Shown piece by piece: positions 10,372 through 23,352 of a DNA stretch of 64,000 bases; positions within the stretch are counted from its first letter, which is position 1; the number at the start of each line of letters is the position of its first letter. The stretch is from Ceratodon purpureus (lineage: Eukaryota; Streptophyta; Bryopsida; Pseudoditrichales; Ditrichaceae). Below the pieces are notes generated by a model. The model did no database searches and was not told the DNA's origin. It was given only the letters and a program-made list of their open reading frames with translations. Location: assembly GCA_014871385.1 (NCBI GenBank), contig CM026425.1:18932902-18996901 (forward strand), given 5' to 3'. A program made the translations under genes and the position numbers.

Positions 10372-11504
10372 TTAAAGTGACCAATCAAAAACCTCAAAAA
10401 CACTCAAAAAGCTGGTGGTTTTGGGTACACTCATGAGTGGAAATTAGTACCAACTAGGTGTGACAATGGAAAAGTCTATAGATTGGTTTTTGGTCACGAA
10501 GTATTTTTGTGTTTAAAAATTTGTATGTATTTCAATATTGGGAAGAAAATTTTGAAAAAAATTTCATTCTATGAGAAACCTATTTTTCTACAAGTGAAAA
10601 TTACACCCCAAAAATAACTCCGAAAAAAGGGCTCAGAATCCTTAAGTTGTTGGTTACAGGTGCTTCTACGTGCATGGTTCAAAGTGCGGACAACAAATTC
10701 CAACAAGAATCCGTCAAGCAGGAAAATTGTGCATGCAGGGAATAATTATGGACACCTCGGGGAAGATGAAGGAAGGATGAGCAGGAACTGAACGGAGAGG
10801 GAGTCGGGAAGTGAAGCCTGATTAAGTTACGGACGCAACTCGGTTAGGTTAGCATGGATGATCAAGCATGATGGCGCAGCTAAGCTAGCGATCTAAGTTA
10901 GTAGAGCCTGCTTGCCTGCCACTCGACATAACAGACGCGACTAGCAGCGCGAGCGATTCGTTCAGCCCGACTCCCTCTCTGTTCAGCCCGGCGACATGGG
11001 ACATGAGTCCATGACCCAGGGGCCAGGTCCCAGTGATGACCTGTGGTAACTTAAGCTAACTTATGATTTTGGAAGGTGGATGTGGTCATCCGATTGAAGT
11101 TACCGGAGTCGAACTTTAGTTAGTTAATATTGAGAGCCTGCGAGCGGGGTGGGGTGGGGTGGGGTCACTGGGGTGGGGTTTGGATTGGAACCCAACCGTA
11201 TACGTATTACGTACCCCAGCGGGGTGAAGACACCAGAGAGACTAGTCCACACTCATTGGTCACTCCAGAGTGTGGCTAAGTTAAGGTGCGAGGGTCGGAA
11301 CTTGGTGGAAGGTGGAATACTCGCAACACTGTAGAGATTGGTTGATTCTGTGGGGGTCGTGCCCGATTAAGGCAAAACGCCGCATCGTTGCAGAAAAAGT
11401 TCCTGCCCCGCCAGGCGCTGCTGGCTGGCCTTGGCACTTCCTCCCTCCCTCCCTCGTCGTGCGCCCCTCCCCGTCCCGTCCGTGGTGGTGCATGCCACTG
11501 CTGG

Positions 11505-11556
11505 GCCTGGTGCCTGGTGCCTGGTGCCTGGTGCCCTGGTTGCCTGGTCCCTGGGG
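11505..11556. repeat. CCTGGTG tandem repeat
   Basis: About four perfect units of CCTGGTG, followed by degenerate ones, upstream of CRBN. Confidence 0.8.
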
Positions 11557-12026
11557 CTGCCGGATCTTCCCCCTTTGATGGCAGCTCCTATACGAATCCT
11601 TCACCCTCCATGCTGCTGCTTGGCCTTTTCACGTTTCCTACTGTTTCTGGCTTAGGCCGGTGCTTCCCTCGATCGCTTATACTACTACTACCACTACCAC
11701 TACCACTCTTGCTGCTACTGTTTGCGCCTGTCATCACTCCCTGCATCAGCAAGCTAGCGTCAGCTAGCATCCCCCCCCCCCGCCAGGGTCCAGCACCTTC
11801 CTCGTCTTCCTCTGCAGCACCTGTACTTTGTTCCCTTGTTCGCGTCTGATCACTCTCCATACCTACTTTTAGCGTCGCCTTCCAACTTCCTGATCGCTCT
11901 CTTGTTTCGGAGTCCAGACTTTCCCTTCACCTTTGGGTTTGCTGTTCCCCAGTTTAGGCGTGAGAAAATGCTTTGGGTTTCTGGAATGGAACGGAACGGA
12001 ACGGAGGATTGGTTGGAGGTTTGTTG

Positions 12027-12051
12027 ATGCTGCTGCTGCTGCTGCTGCTGA
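12027..12051. repeat. (CTG)n microsatellite
   Basis: Eight consecutive CTG units, 410 bp upstream of the CRBN start codon. Confidence 0.9.
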
Positions 12052-12463
12052 GCGGGGTTTTTGTGCCCGGGTTTGTGGGTGGGGAGGGAGGTTGAAGAGG
12101 GATTGCAGTGGGAGGTGGAAAGGGTTTCCAGCAGGGGAGGAGTGTGTGATGTTGTATTGAGGATGTCTCTTTGAGAGGGAGAGCAAGAAAAAGAGAGTGA
12201 GGTCTTGGCATGTTGTTGATCTTTGAGACGGGTGGTAGTTTGGTAGAAGATCACCGCGAACATAGCATGCTGTCTCGCGGTTCGCTCCCCCGGTTGATGA
12301 AGGAGCGAGATAGTGTTGTGCGAGGGTTGCGGATCGGGGTAGGGCCAGAACGACAGTGAGTTTGGTGGCGCGGATAGCATTTGGGTTGCGAGAATTTGTA
12401 GTGTAGGTTTTGCGGATCGATTAAGGGAGAATTTTGGAGTGTCGGGGGGTGAGGGAGATCAAA

Positions 12464-15400
12464 ATGTGCGGCGCGGTTGAAATCCAGGACAGAGAAGCGT
12501 CTCTAGAGTATGGCGAAAGTAGCTGCGCTGAAGCAGGTGCAGCAGGTGAAGGCTACGAACCACACGCCACGGACGAGCAGTATCGGGAGGCGGCCTTGAG
12601 CCGTGAGCAGGTGCCGGACGCTGATGCCGAAGAAGCTGCCGAAGTGTTTTCTGAGGGAGAAATGGCTCCAAGAGAAGACTTCAGGTATGAGCTCTCTCGC
12701 TTGTCTGTCCACATTTATTGTGTTCGGTGTGGAATTTGGAACTCGGAATTCCTGTGATTTTCCAGGCTAGTAAGATCTAGCCGTTGGTCCTCAGCAATTT
12801 TGCTTCAGTATCGTCAAAATGCTTGGAACATAAAACCTCCATTTTGTTCTTTGTCGGCGCTAAGGGCATGAAAGTGTCGAATATGTTTCATGTTTAGAGG
12901 GACTCCAATGAACTCTGTATGCAGTTTCTGAGCGCGTTGGAAACCTCGTCACTTTGATGTCGATAATATTTGACATTCTTAAAGCTTGAATCATGTGAAC
13001 CGATGTTAGAACTGCCCAGTTTAATTAGACCTGCTCCGATCTAATAGCACCGGTTGTGCTGTTTGCATCCTGATGCATTTATGGTAAATAGTAATCGAGA
13101 TTTATGCTCCAGGGAGTGAACCCTTTTCAAGCTCCTCTTTCTCACGAAACCCTCTAAGTTCCATCTGTTTTCACTCGAGCGGTGGGAAATTCACTCTGTG
13201 TGTGGCACCTGTTCTACACACATTATTTGAACTGCATGGGCCAGTAGCTTATATATTGCTCTGATGTGAAGGGCTTTTTTAGCTCACGCTGTGTCGTCTG
13301 TTTGTACAGCAGTCACCATCAAGGAGGTGGACACTGGGAGCCTCGAGAGGCTTTGAATTTTGACACCAATCTTGCTTCTATGCACACCTATCTTGGAGGT
13401 CTTGGAGGTATGCTGCCATTGTTATTTCTCACTGCTCGATTCCTTAGATCGTGGCGAATTCCGCAAAACTGCACTAATTGATGCTTTAATTCAAGCGTCT
13501 GCCCTGCTTGGGTATGTCACATAGCATCTGGCTCTCTAATTATACAGCATTAAGTTAGTGCGGAGGCCGCTATGTGACGAACCAGTAGTCAATTTGGTCA
13601 GATATAATCCTGCAGATTTTCGCATGAGCTCTGACTAGTTCGTGCTGTCCATTTGACCTATCGCCTCAATTTTTGCGGTGCAAAGCAAGCGCACCCGCAT
13701 CCACCTCATTTAAGTACGGTTGTGGTGAACCCGCAGAGGTCGAGGATATCGGAAATGAACGGTTCAATGGTGCTGGTGGAGCTGTTCTGAGACTGCCGAT
13801 GTTCTACTTGGAGGGTATGCTGTCTCTCACCGGGCCCTATTGGGAAAGTACAGTTATGAGTAATGCCTATTTTTGTTGTTAACTTCAGGCGACTGACGAG
13901 TACAATGTTGAGTTTCAGGTATTGTACTCTTTCCGGGTCAGAAGCTCCCGCTTCGTGTACTTCAACAGCGGTTCAAGGCTGCTGTGTGTCATGCTATGGA
14001 TCCTGTGGCCAACGATGCAATTCAAACACTCGGCGTGGTAAACTGAACTTTGGTGCCTTCTCTTCGATATTTATGATCTTTCGTGCCATAGATTTGATAC
14101 CTAAAACTTTGTTCTCACTGCCTGAAATTGTGCATTAATCTGTTTATCACGAGATTTAATTTTATCCTGTCGACGGAGGTGATGCTTTCATTGAGTCGTT
14201 TTCGTACCTATATTGTTGACACAACATTTTCGTAATGTGACCTGGCAGATTCATGTTCGAGTTTCCCGAAGTGGCAGGATTCATGTTGCCAACTATGGAA
14301 CAACGGCTAAAGTAAGTTCGAAAGATAAGTTCTGAAGGATTACGTGCGTTGTTGTGCGACACGAACAGATGATGTTCGCTGTCGAATTTATATAGCTACA
14401 TATCTGACGACAAACTTCCTTTGCATGTTTTTTGTAACGTTTTTGTTACTTTGTTCACATTTTATTTGATCCGACGGTTCGAAAGTCACTCTTATCCGTA
14501 GGGGAATTTTCACAATCTGTCTGTCTAATCTTTGTCAGGCTTTTCTTTCTACAGATCTGTAAAGCTAAGGAACAAAGGGACGGCTCAGTAAATGTCATGA
14601 CGAAGGGAGTTCAACGCTTCAGAATTTTATCCGTCTGGACTCAACCTGATGGCGCCGTAATTTCCTTAACCCCTTTCAAAAGTTGACCTACTGTCTTGTG
14701 TGGTGTTGAAAGGAACATAATTGAGCATGTTAGTAACCGCTTGTGTTGTTCCCATTACTAACCTCCCGAACCATTTCTCCTAGATGAATGTGACGTATCA
14801 AGTACCAGCCGAAGTTGATTCGTTTTTCTAAGTAAATCCATGTCGTTACTTGATGCAGCTATTCGCTCAGGTTCAAATCATTGAAGAGGATACGAAGACA
14901 CTGGGATATTTTTCACGCCACATGAATACTGCGTTTGGTCCGTTGGCCAGTACTTTTAATCGAAGGAATGGCAGAGATAAACAGAATCCCACCACATCAT
15001 TACCACACTGTAAGATCAGGGTGACTCATGTTTCTAGCGTGGATGAATTTGTTGAAGAATCGGAGGACGAAGAGCAGTTTGGCCATCAACACGAAGCCCT
15101 TATAAGGTTGGATTTTTACAACTGCTGCACTAGTTGAAATGTCGTCGTGCTTTTGAAGGAGAATTAGGCTTCTTGCTGAGCTATGGTTTTCCCGTCCTGT
15201 AGAGCTATTCGGGCGGCACAAGAGGAAGCTGAGGCTTATGGGGATAGAAATGGAGACCAAGATGGGTGAGTGTCTGTATGTCATTCGTGACTGATGGTAT
15301 GCATATATACCATGCGGTAGTCAGGTCTTATAATCTTGATGACTGGCATTTCATTCCGCAATCGGTAATCTTCACTTATATCCTATCTACATGTGTGTCT

Positions 15401-16889
15401 TATTTCAGGGATGAAAGTGATGACTTGATCGCTGCTCTCACGGGAGAGGAGGATGAGCAGGACTCTAGTGACGATGACGACAGCAGCACTGACTCCGACT
15501 TCGAGAGACCTTCAGTTCGTCAAAGATCGAATGATGGAGCCTCTATTGGGCGGCGCTTAGAAGAGATGGAACCATTGGGGAGAGAACCAACCGAGGGTAG
15601 GAACCGTACAGAAAGAGAGCCTCCTCTTGAAGCACGAGACAACGCGGAGGCTTCGCATCTTCAGGAGGTGCGATCAGCAGATGAAGGGGAAGATAAAGTG
15701 AAGGCTTCTGTTCAGGATCTGCTTGCACTAAGTAAAGACACTTCTCAGGTTGTCTCCGTTTCTGGTGTAAGACCACAAGGAGGCCCTTATGCCAATGCAT
15801 ATCGAATGTGGCGAAAAGATGCTTCTCGATGGTCAATGAGAGCTCAGTTAACGGCTTTGCCCCATTGGGTTTACCGTCAATACGACACTTTTGATTTAGC
15901 TAGGAGAGCAGCAGGTACGTTGTGTTTTCACTTTGATCTTTACGGGCATTCAAGTGAAATTTGCTATCACATCGTCTCTTATCTAATCGATCCTAATCTT
16001 GTGATCGTGCTTATTACTTATGCGTTTTTTTGGTTCAATGAATATTCATAATGTGTTAACTCAGATATGCTGGGACAAATGGGCGATCATCCCCGCTTGG
16101 AAGAACTGGTATCCTGCCCCACTGCTCTTTCATATTACATTGGCAGTAATATGCCCATCCAGGACCACACCCGCCAGGAGCTTCTCGAGATTGATACGAC
16201 TTTGGAGCGTCTTAAGCGTGAGATCCAGCTACTAGAAGGCATGGATATGTTGAGATGTAATTGCTGCGGGGTAAGTACTTTCCTCTCATATATTTCTGTC
16301 TCCCAGCGGTTCTGTATGTCCTGGAATGTAATGAGGTAGTTCGTTCGTTCGTCAAATCTGATGTAGTGTTCCAGTGTTTCGAATGATTTCTGAAAGTACT
16401 TTTTTTTTTTTCCTTTCTTTTTTTGCCAGGAGGTTATTGCAAGGCGCAGTGACGTTTTCGTGATGTCTACGGAGGGTGCAATTGGTGCCTATGTTAATGC
16501 ACATGGCTACGTTCATGAAACGCTTACGCTGTCATGCGCTCGGAATATGCGCATTAGGGGAGCACCGCAAACCGAAAACAGTTGGTTCCCAGGGTAAGTT
16601 CATTGTCCTAGTTGCACCTTGCATTTAACCGAGGTTGCTTTCATATCCTTTTGCAATTATTTGGTCGATTGTTCAATTTCCTTATTTCTCTTACATTGGG
16701 ACTGTTCTTTGAGCCAGGTATGCGTGGATTCTAGCCAAGTGCCAGGGTTGCTACTTGAATAGAAGGGAGCAACATATGGGCTGGCGCTTCATAGCAGTGG
16801 ATCCAGACACGCGTCCCCAAACGTTCTGGGGTATCCGGAGAACACAGTTGATCGGTAGTTCCGAATCTCAGCCACCTTACTGGGATTAA
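12464..16889 (+). CDS. CRBN: Cereblon, substrate receptor of the CRL4 E3 ubiquitin ligase
   Basis: CRBN bridges DDB1-CUL4 to substrates; its CULT domain binds cyclic-imide degrons and thalidomide-type drugs. Twelve exons are seen: 12464-12684, 13310-13407, 13737-13814, 13919-14037, 14249-14311, 14555-14656, 14859-15106, 15203-15265, 15409-15914, 16065-16270, 16430-16593 and 16718-16889. All sites are GT-AG, phases agree and the sum is 679 codons plus stop. Residues about 95-105 give FDTNLASMHTYLG, as in animal and plant CRBN. The LON-like domain starts at GIVLFPGQKLPLRV (about 133) and includes the GTTAK and KGVQRFRILSVW segments. An acidic stretch (EESEDEEQ; DSSDDDDSSTDSD) lies before the DDB1-binding helices (about 460-560). 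CULT has C564/C567 and C631/C634 as zinc ligands and W620, W626 and W645 as the aromatic cage. The ATG in AAAATGTG is the first in frame. At 679 residues it is longer than human CRBN (442), mostly through its N-terminal and acidic parts. Confidence 0.95.
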
Positions 16890-17392
16890 ATCATGAGTAG
16901 TTTCTTTGTGATTTCGGCAAGTGATGATCTGTGACGGCTGCTCTCTATGCACAGCGGGACCGTGTCATATTCCTGTAAGCTCAGTCGTGGCTTCAATTTT
17001 GCAGTTTGATGTAGGATCATTAGCTATCACAGATTATTCATAGTTTGGCCAGGTCTACATGGTCAGGATGTACATACCACAAATCCAGTGCAGCTGCACT
17101 GATTGGTTTAGTGTAGTTGTAGGTCATGCATGCATCTCGAATGCAAATCAGGCAAAACGTTGCATTGTTCTTTAAGGTGAGGAGTCAATCCCCAGATGAA
17201 GATCCATTAATGGCCTGGGTTTTTTTTGATACGAGCACTGTAAATTGCTCCCTTTTGGGCACTCCCTCGGAATAGATTCTCTTGATCCAAATCTGCCCTT
17301 CTCTCTATTGTTTTCTTTTTATATGGCATCTGTGTTAGCTGAAGAATATGTAAACGCTTGTGGAGTTTTCTTCGTCACCCCAGATTTGATTT
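16890..17392 (+). other. 3' flank of CRBN
   Basis: Expected 3' UTR and flank. No coding sequence or clear poly(A) signal stands out. Confidence 0.5.
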
Positions 17393-17819
17393 TAAGGTAG
17401 AAACACCTTAAACCGGGCGGCCCCCCAGAAGCGCAGGGTAGACCGCCCCTGTGCCGCCCATGGCATGAACCTTATTGCGTGCACAGCAATTTCATAAATA
17501 GTTCATGAATAGTGACTCGATATGGACACGTGTAGGGAGGTGGTTGGTTCATAGATTCATGGTTCATTAACTCTATTTGCACGGTTTTAGCTACATGCGT
17601 GAGCGCCACAAAAGGAGAGTCTACTGATCACTTTAAGGTCATGTACACTTTTGACTTCAAAAATTTGTAGTAAATTCAATTTTTGCTATTTAATTCTGGA
17701 AATTTTTGCATTCACTCTCCCTCCTGTTTCCCCATCCAGGAAAAATTACAAACAGTACACACGAGGTCCACAACCATGCTGAATCTCTTATTCGCCCGGT
17801 TTAAGGTGTTTCTACCTTA
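17393..17819. mobile_element. MITE-like element with 27-bp terminal inverted repeats
   Basis: The left end TAAGGTAGAAACACCTTAAA, continuing CCGGGCG, is matched in inverse by CGCCCGG then TTTAAGGTGTTTCTACCTTA at the right end (17793-17819). The element is 427 bp and non-coding. Next to the left arm a second foldback, GGGCGGCCCC against GACCGCCCC, is visible. A target duplication is not clear (perhaps TT), so I do not assign a superfamily. Confidence 0.75.
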
Positions 17820-20800
17820 TTAGTTGATTGACTTGGATTGAACTGAGCTTAGAAGAGGTATTAAAAGCTATTTTGAAAGATTCGTCGACTCCTCATTTCA
17901 GCGGGGCAGCTCTCGCCCTCCAACTAATACCATATGTTTACTAAATGGAGATGGAGAACTTCATCGGCGACTGTGCTGGAGCTTGTCGTTCAAAGGAAAG
18001 AAAAAGGCCCTAAATGCATAGAGTGCGAATTTGTGCATGAGAAATTTAGCAGATGAATGGTGAAGATTCTGATTGTGGGGTTACTGTGGTTGATTTTAGA
18101 GAATGTGAAGGCGTGCTTGCCTGAAAATGCTGGCAATCGCCACTGAATGTGGCCCACCGGGCGGTATTTGCAATAACCGCCAAGGCACATGGCATCCACT
18201 GAGTCTTTTTTTAATCCTTGTTCTCCCTGTCTTATCCAACATTATATTCGGCTGATACCTTCTGTCTCGAACAAGGTTATTCACTTTCTTACATGCCGCC
18301 CAAATCTGCTCCCCTCCCGTTTATGTTCACTTTTACATAACATTCTTTACCAACCCTTCGGCTTACTCTCATGCTTCACCAATCCGATGCATGGTCACTA
18401 GAAGAAACCATGACGCATTTGACCAAATAGTTAGTAGACATGGAAAAGTATGGTGGTTTTACAATTATAATATTTATTAAGTATAGAAGAGCTTGGAGGT
18501 CTCTAGACAGGTAGAAGTTTTTTAGCCACCTTTTAGAAAGAAAAAGTAGATGTCATGTTGTACCAAGAATCCTAGCCGCCTTTTTCCTCAAACTAATTAT
18601 AGAAATTTAGAGTTATTAAGGGCTAATTTTAATCATTTAAATTGGAAAAAAGAAGGTATCTTTTTCAAAACAAGGGCTACCATTACAAATAAATTTAATG
18701 AAATTTTCTTTTTAATTTCTTTTTTTGTTCTATATTTAATATTTTTCAATAATTTTTGGTGAATTGAATAAAAGTCAATGTGTGTCAAAATCTAATTTTT
18801 TTTATTGTAAGAATTCACTTAGAACATATATCCTATAATCATTTTGGCGTCCATAATTGTAACCAATAATGATTTGCTACGGCTATGTAATTTTAAATTT
18901 TATTATTGGTAGTAGTATTTATAGTAATGATTTAACAACTATCATTTTAATCAATCTTTAAATAAAACAAAGATGTTAATTTCTATTGAAATAAAAAGTT
19001 TCAAATTTTGATGGACTAAAGTCAAATGCATGTAGAATGTGACATTAGATTGTAGAATGAAAATAGTATATCTAAATGAAATAAATTTCATGGTGATGAA
19101 ACCATGAAAGAATCAATTACCATGTAAAATGTATTATAATCTAATGAAATGAAAAATAAATGATAAGAATATATTTCATTTTGATGATTAAAAAATGTAT
19201 CGTAAAGTATTTAATGTATACTCTATCAATATGACATTTTTTTTTTCAATTATGAATTTTTTAAATCAAAAAATTAAAATATTGTCATTTTCTGAAATTT
19301 ACTATTAAGATATTTATAATTTAACACCAACAAATGCATTTATTATAAATAGATTATGCTGTGCCATATCAACCATGTGAAATCATTGGTGCCTAAGGCG
19401 CCGATGTAGATTCATTTTTATAAGCCTTCATTAAACCCCTAAAGTTGAAAGGCTTCAAAATTGCCCAAAACCCTCAAAATTAGACTCTTTCAATACAAGG
19501 TGTAAGTTTTGATGTATTTTGAGGGAAATAACTATAGGATCTAGTACCTTACTTGTATATGTATATGGACCCCAACTATTAGATTCAAACTCCTTACCGT
19601 TTGTGAATTCATAGCGTTTTAAGTTGAAAGATTTTTTTTTTCCCCTTGTTGCAAAATGGGTTTCAAGTGTTTTGTGAGCCAAAAAAACTAATTTCAAAAG
19701 CAAATTGCATGTCATGCTCTTCAAATTCTTGTTTCTAGATGAGTTAGGAATATGTCCATGCACTTTTTTCCCTCAAACGACCTACAAAATCTAAAGAAAT
19801 GCTTAGTTTTTCACATGGAGGTATGCTGAAATTCAAATGCAAAGGCCGGTCTATGATAGTAAAAAAGGCAAACGGAGATATATTGGATTGAAAATCTGAG
19901 CGGTGAGATCATGACTTCAAATTGTGTTTACATGTAGAAAAACAAAACTTGAAAAAAAGTGAAATCTCAATTTTTGGTGAATTTTTGAAGTTTTTGTGAT
20001 CTAATTAAATTTGGGAAGATTTTGAACATATACTGCAGTTTTGGGCAGATTTCAGCATGCCCGAATAGTGTTTTCAAATTTTGACTGCCGATATCTCTTA
20101 AAGTATGAGGAATTTTGAAGCATGAATGGTCTTGTTAGAAAGATATGAAAATTTCCCATGCTGTGCCAAAGTTACAGCCACATCCGGTAAAGTTTGACTC
20201 ATATTTTATAAACTTATACATCCATTCTATTAAGGCATTTTTTTAATTGTCAAGTACTTACGTACTCAAAGTAATGTAAATTATAATTTAAATTATTATT
20301 TGATTTTATATTAAATTTTTTATGATTAAGAAAAAAATAAGTTCATGTTAGGATGTACATTTTGTGATATAACACACATAATTGTATAAAATTTCGATAA
20401 TGTGCCAAAATATTTTTGCATCAATTTTTAGTTTTGGTTTCAAATTTTACATCTTTAGAATATATAAAAATTCAGTTGATTTTTTTTTAATTTTTTTTTT
20501 AAAGATTTAAAAAAATTATGAATGCATTTCTAATGTATATTGTCTGAGGATACACAAAATCATGTAATATGAGGATTGTGTGAAAAGATGCATTAAAAAT
20601 AATGGAAGTATTTCAAACAACATATAACTAATCCTTTAAGTAATTAAAAAGGTTATATGTTTTGAAAAGACTTAAATTAAATTTCATATAAGGTTTTTGT
20701 AGAATTGGCTTGTGATGGATGGATTCATAGACGGAAGGTTAGATTCTATTTTTTTGGTTAGTATAGATATATAAAAATACACATGAATTAGATTTCATGG

Positions 20801-21595
20801 AGGGTTTTTTATAAAATTAGCGCCTAACTAATAGATTAAGTTTTTATTTGAAATAAAATATTAAATTTTACCTATATCTTTACATTTATGAATGTCATTG
20901 TACTTTAAAAAAAATCAATCTTTGAGCCACAAGGCGGTTCTACCAAAAACTTTACATGAAACCCAACTTATGTGTTTTTCCAAACATGCAATTTTTTTTA
21001 TTAATTAAAGGGGTAGTTATATGCTACTTGTTTAATCTTCAATTTTTTTCCATGTATGTTTTGGAAAATCTAAATTTTACATGATTATACATATCTTCAC
21101 TAATGCATGTTATAGATGCATTATGATTTCATTTTTAAAAATATATTGAAAATCTTGAAAATTGTAAAAATACTTTAAGTTTCATAAATTTTTCAAAATT
21201 GTAAAATTTTGATCTAAAAATAACATAATCAATGCAAGAATATTATGGTATATTATTGAAAAAATATATATCTACCAAAAAATACAGCTTGTGTTTGTGT
21301 CACTCAACTATTTTGCGCTGGAATTTGATGACAAGACAAACCAAGCTACGGGCATCCCTCCGAGCTCGGCTACGATGCCTGAACGTCGGGCATCTCTGCT
21401 AGGATTTATTTCAAGAAGTGCACGGATTCAAAAGATGAAGATATTGATTGTGTATCGCCATGAGTACCGTTGGGACGAAAGGAGGATTTTTGTCGACTAT
21501 CTCATTTGATATTTCATATTGCCACAACAAAGTGTACAAGTATAGTGTCTTCCTTGTCATCGCACTTAATTCTTGAGCCTTTGGTTTATTGAGGC
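17820..21595. other. AT-rich intergenic DNA, no gene seen
   Basis: From about 18400 the sequence is very AT-rich, with only short chance open frames. A stretch at 18110-18195 (AATGCTGGCAATCGCC ... TTGCAATAACCGCCAAG) faintly resembles the right end of the hAT element (7915-8060), possibly a remnant of a related element. Nothing else can be supported. Confidence 0.55.
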
Positions 21596-22117
21596 GGAAC
21601 AGTAACTTGTAGGGGGCAGTAAAACTGTTGTTAACTGCAGCAGTAAACTGCCAGTTACTGTGCTGGACAACAGTAACTCTATCCTGGATGAAAAGTGCCA
21701 GACGGATGAAAATTGATGACGGATGAAAACTGCTGTTGGATGACGGCGGCCTGGGTTAGGGCTGGTGGCGGCTGGTGGCGGCTGGTGGCGGCTAGGGTGG
21801 CGGCTGGTGGCGGCTAGGGTGGCGGCTAGGGTTTTTGATGGGGTTGTAGTGAAGGGGGCTGTGGCTCTCACTCTCTCTCTCTCTCCTGATCATATGGTTG
21901 TGTGCATATTGAATGCTAGGGTTTGTGGATGGATTTGTATGGTGTGTACTTGCATTGATGAGGGTTAAGGGGGCAGAAGTTGCAGTATAGTGGTACAGTC
22001 CAGGAGCAGGTCAGTTAGAGTGGTAGGAACTAGGTGGGCACTAGAATTTTGAGGGTTTTCATTTTTGCTTGGACAGTAAATTAGCTTTCTAAGGGTGAGC
22101 TAAATCATCCTTTAACA
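21596..22117 (+). repeat. Left LTR of the gag-protease element
   Basis: Closely matches the right LTR over most of its length, including CAGTAACTTGTAGGGGGCAG near the start and TAAGGGTGAGCTAAATCA near the end. It carries many CAGTAA/TTACTG words and a GGCGGCTGGTGG minisatellite at about 21767-21830. Confidence 0.85.
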
Positions 22118-22409
22118 TTGGCGACCATGCAACAGTTCGGATCATGTGGCTTTTGCTGCACCAACTAGGATTCTGCTACTGCAGCAGTACGTTGGTGGAA
22201 GGCAGGCTCAGTGGCAGACCAAGGGAGAAGGCCTGTGGCAGATTCTGCTTCAAGCAGTGGCAGAACAGAGGAGCTCATGTGGCTGACGGATCTCCAGCAA
22301 AGGAGCTGAGGGCAGCTCTAAGAGCAAAAGGGGGATAGTCATCTATGATGAGGTAAGTATTTTGTTACTAGTCTGATTTTGCACTGCATGGAACAATAGG
22401 CAGAATGTA

Positions 22410-22600
22410 TGATCAGCAGTAAACTAATGGAACAGTCAGTAAAAATATACTAGATTTACTGGCTGGTTGAATGTATGGGCAGTAAAAAAAAATGACGTAG
22501 TAAAAAACTAAGGTAAAAAATGAAGTAGTAAAAAAAAGTAAGGTAAAAAAATGATACAGTAAAAAGTAAGGTAAAAATGAGGCAGTAAAAACGAACACCA
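22410..22600. repeat. AGTAAAAA-type degenerate tandem repeat in the element leader
   Basis: Repeats of the form CAGTAAAAA-GTAAGGTAAAAA-ATGA, with a period of about 35-40 bp, lie between the left LTR and the first open frame. Confidence 0.65.
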
Positions 22601-22845
22601 GGGGTGACTGAAGGAAAGGAACCTAGGGACTAGTGATAGGAGTCTGGAAAGGAAACTGGACTAGTAAATCACGAAATCTAGGAAAAACAGTGAATACAGG
22701 ACCAGGAAAGTGTAAAACTGCACTAGATTCTCTAAAAACTAAAGGAGCAGGACTCGAAAGAGCAGGACTCGAAAGACCAGGACTGTGGACAGACCTCTAG
22801 GAATAGACTTGTGAGACTATATTGGAGTAGTATCTGGTAGAAATT

Positions 22846-23352
22846 GTGGTCTATAAGCAGAAACTTAGAAAACCTAAAGGTAGTAAAAAACAATCCAAGT
22901 GGGAGCAAAAGCTACTGACAGATCCACAAAGGACCAGAGTGGGGTGGCAAAGGAATGTAGTGGCCAGGAACGAGGAGTACGAAGGACTAGCACGCAGGAA
23001 CCAGAGGAGGGCTGGGACAGAGATCCACAGCACCTACCTAAGAGATCACCTGGAGGAGCAGACTCGGCTTACTGGAGAAGCAGGCAGACTAGAAGATCAC
23101 TACCAAGGAGTACCAGGAAGGAGAAGCAGTAACTGCACTACAATGGAGGAAGGCTACCAAGGATGGGACAAGGATGAAACAGCCATGAGACAAGCAGCAG
23201 CAAGACTAGCCAGATACCAGCTCCGGGAGCAGAGGGCAGCAGTTGATACAGACAGGAACATGGAAGTGCAGATTAGCTCTGAGGAGAGCATTGCCAAAGG
23301 AGGGAGTGGGGACTTGATAGACATGGACCTGGTAGGAGAAAATTCAAGCTAG
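22846..23352 (+). CDS. Leader-region open frame of the gag-protease element, function unknown
   Basis: A 168-codon frame, charged and rich in Q, E and R, with no recognised domain. It lies between the LTR and gag, in the leader part of the element. It may be the start of a gag-like protein or an accessory protein. The element around it is decayed, so it may not be expressed. Confidence 0.4.
   Translation: MVYKQKLRKPKGSKKQSKWEQKLLTDPQRTRVGWQRNVVARNEEYEGLARRNQRRAGTEIHSTYLRDHLEEQTRLTGEAGRLEDHYQGVPGRRSSNCTTMEEGYQGWDKDETAMRQAAARLARYQLREQRAAVDTDRNMEVQISSEESIAKGGSGDLIDMDLVGENSS

Larger units (their letters stand above)
10376..12463 (+). other. Upstream region of the CRBN gene
   Basis: No gene is supported here on either strand. 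The last 1.1 kb becomes GC-rich and low in complexity as it nears the CRBN start. It contains a CCTGGTG run, a C run (11771-11780) and a CTG run, with a short inverted repeat GCTCC/GGAGC near 12280-12310 next to CTGTCTCGCGG. A promoter and 5' UTR are expected within about 12.0-12.46 kb, but no clear TATA box is seen. Confidence 0.45.

Noticed and set aside
8260-11290. Recurring CTAAGTTA/TAACTTAG words
   Set aside because: I counted only a handful, unevenly spread, and similar words occur elsewhere in the window. Too weak to report as a motif field.
11850-12380. 176-codon minus-strand frame with a Q run upstream of CRBN
   Set aside because: The Q run is only the (CTG)n microsatellite read backwards. 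There is no domain, and several overlapping frames are equally open.
18110-18195. Possible solo end of a relative of the hAT element
   Set aside because: The similarity (GCAATAA-CGCCAAG, ATGCTGGC) is short and lacks the CAGCGC terminus and a target duplication.
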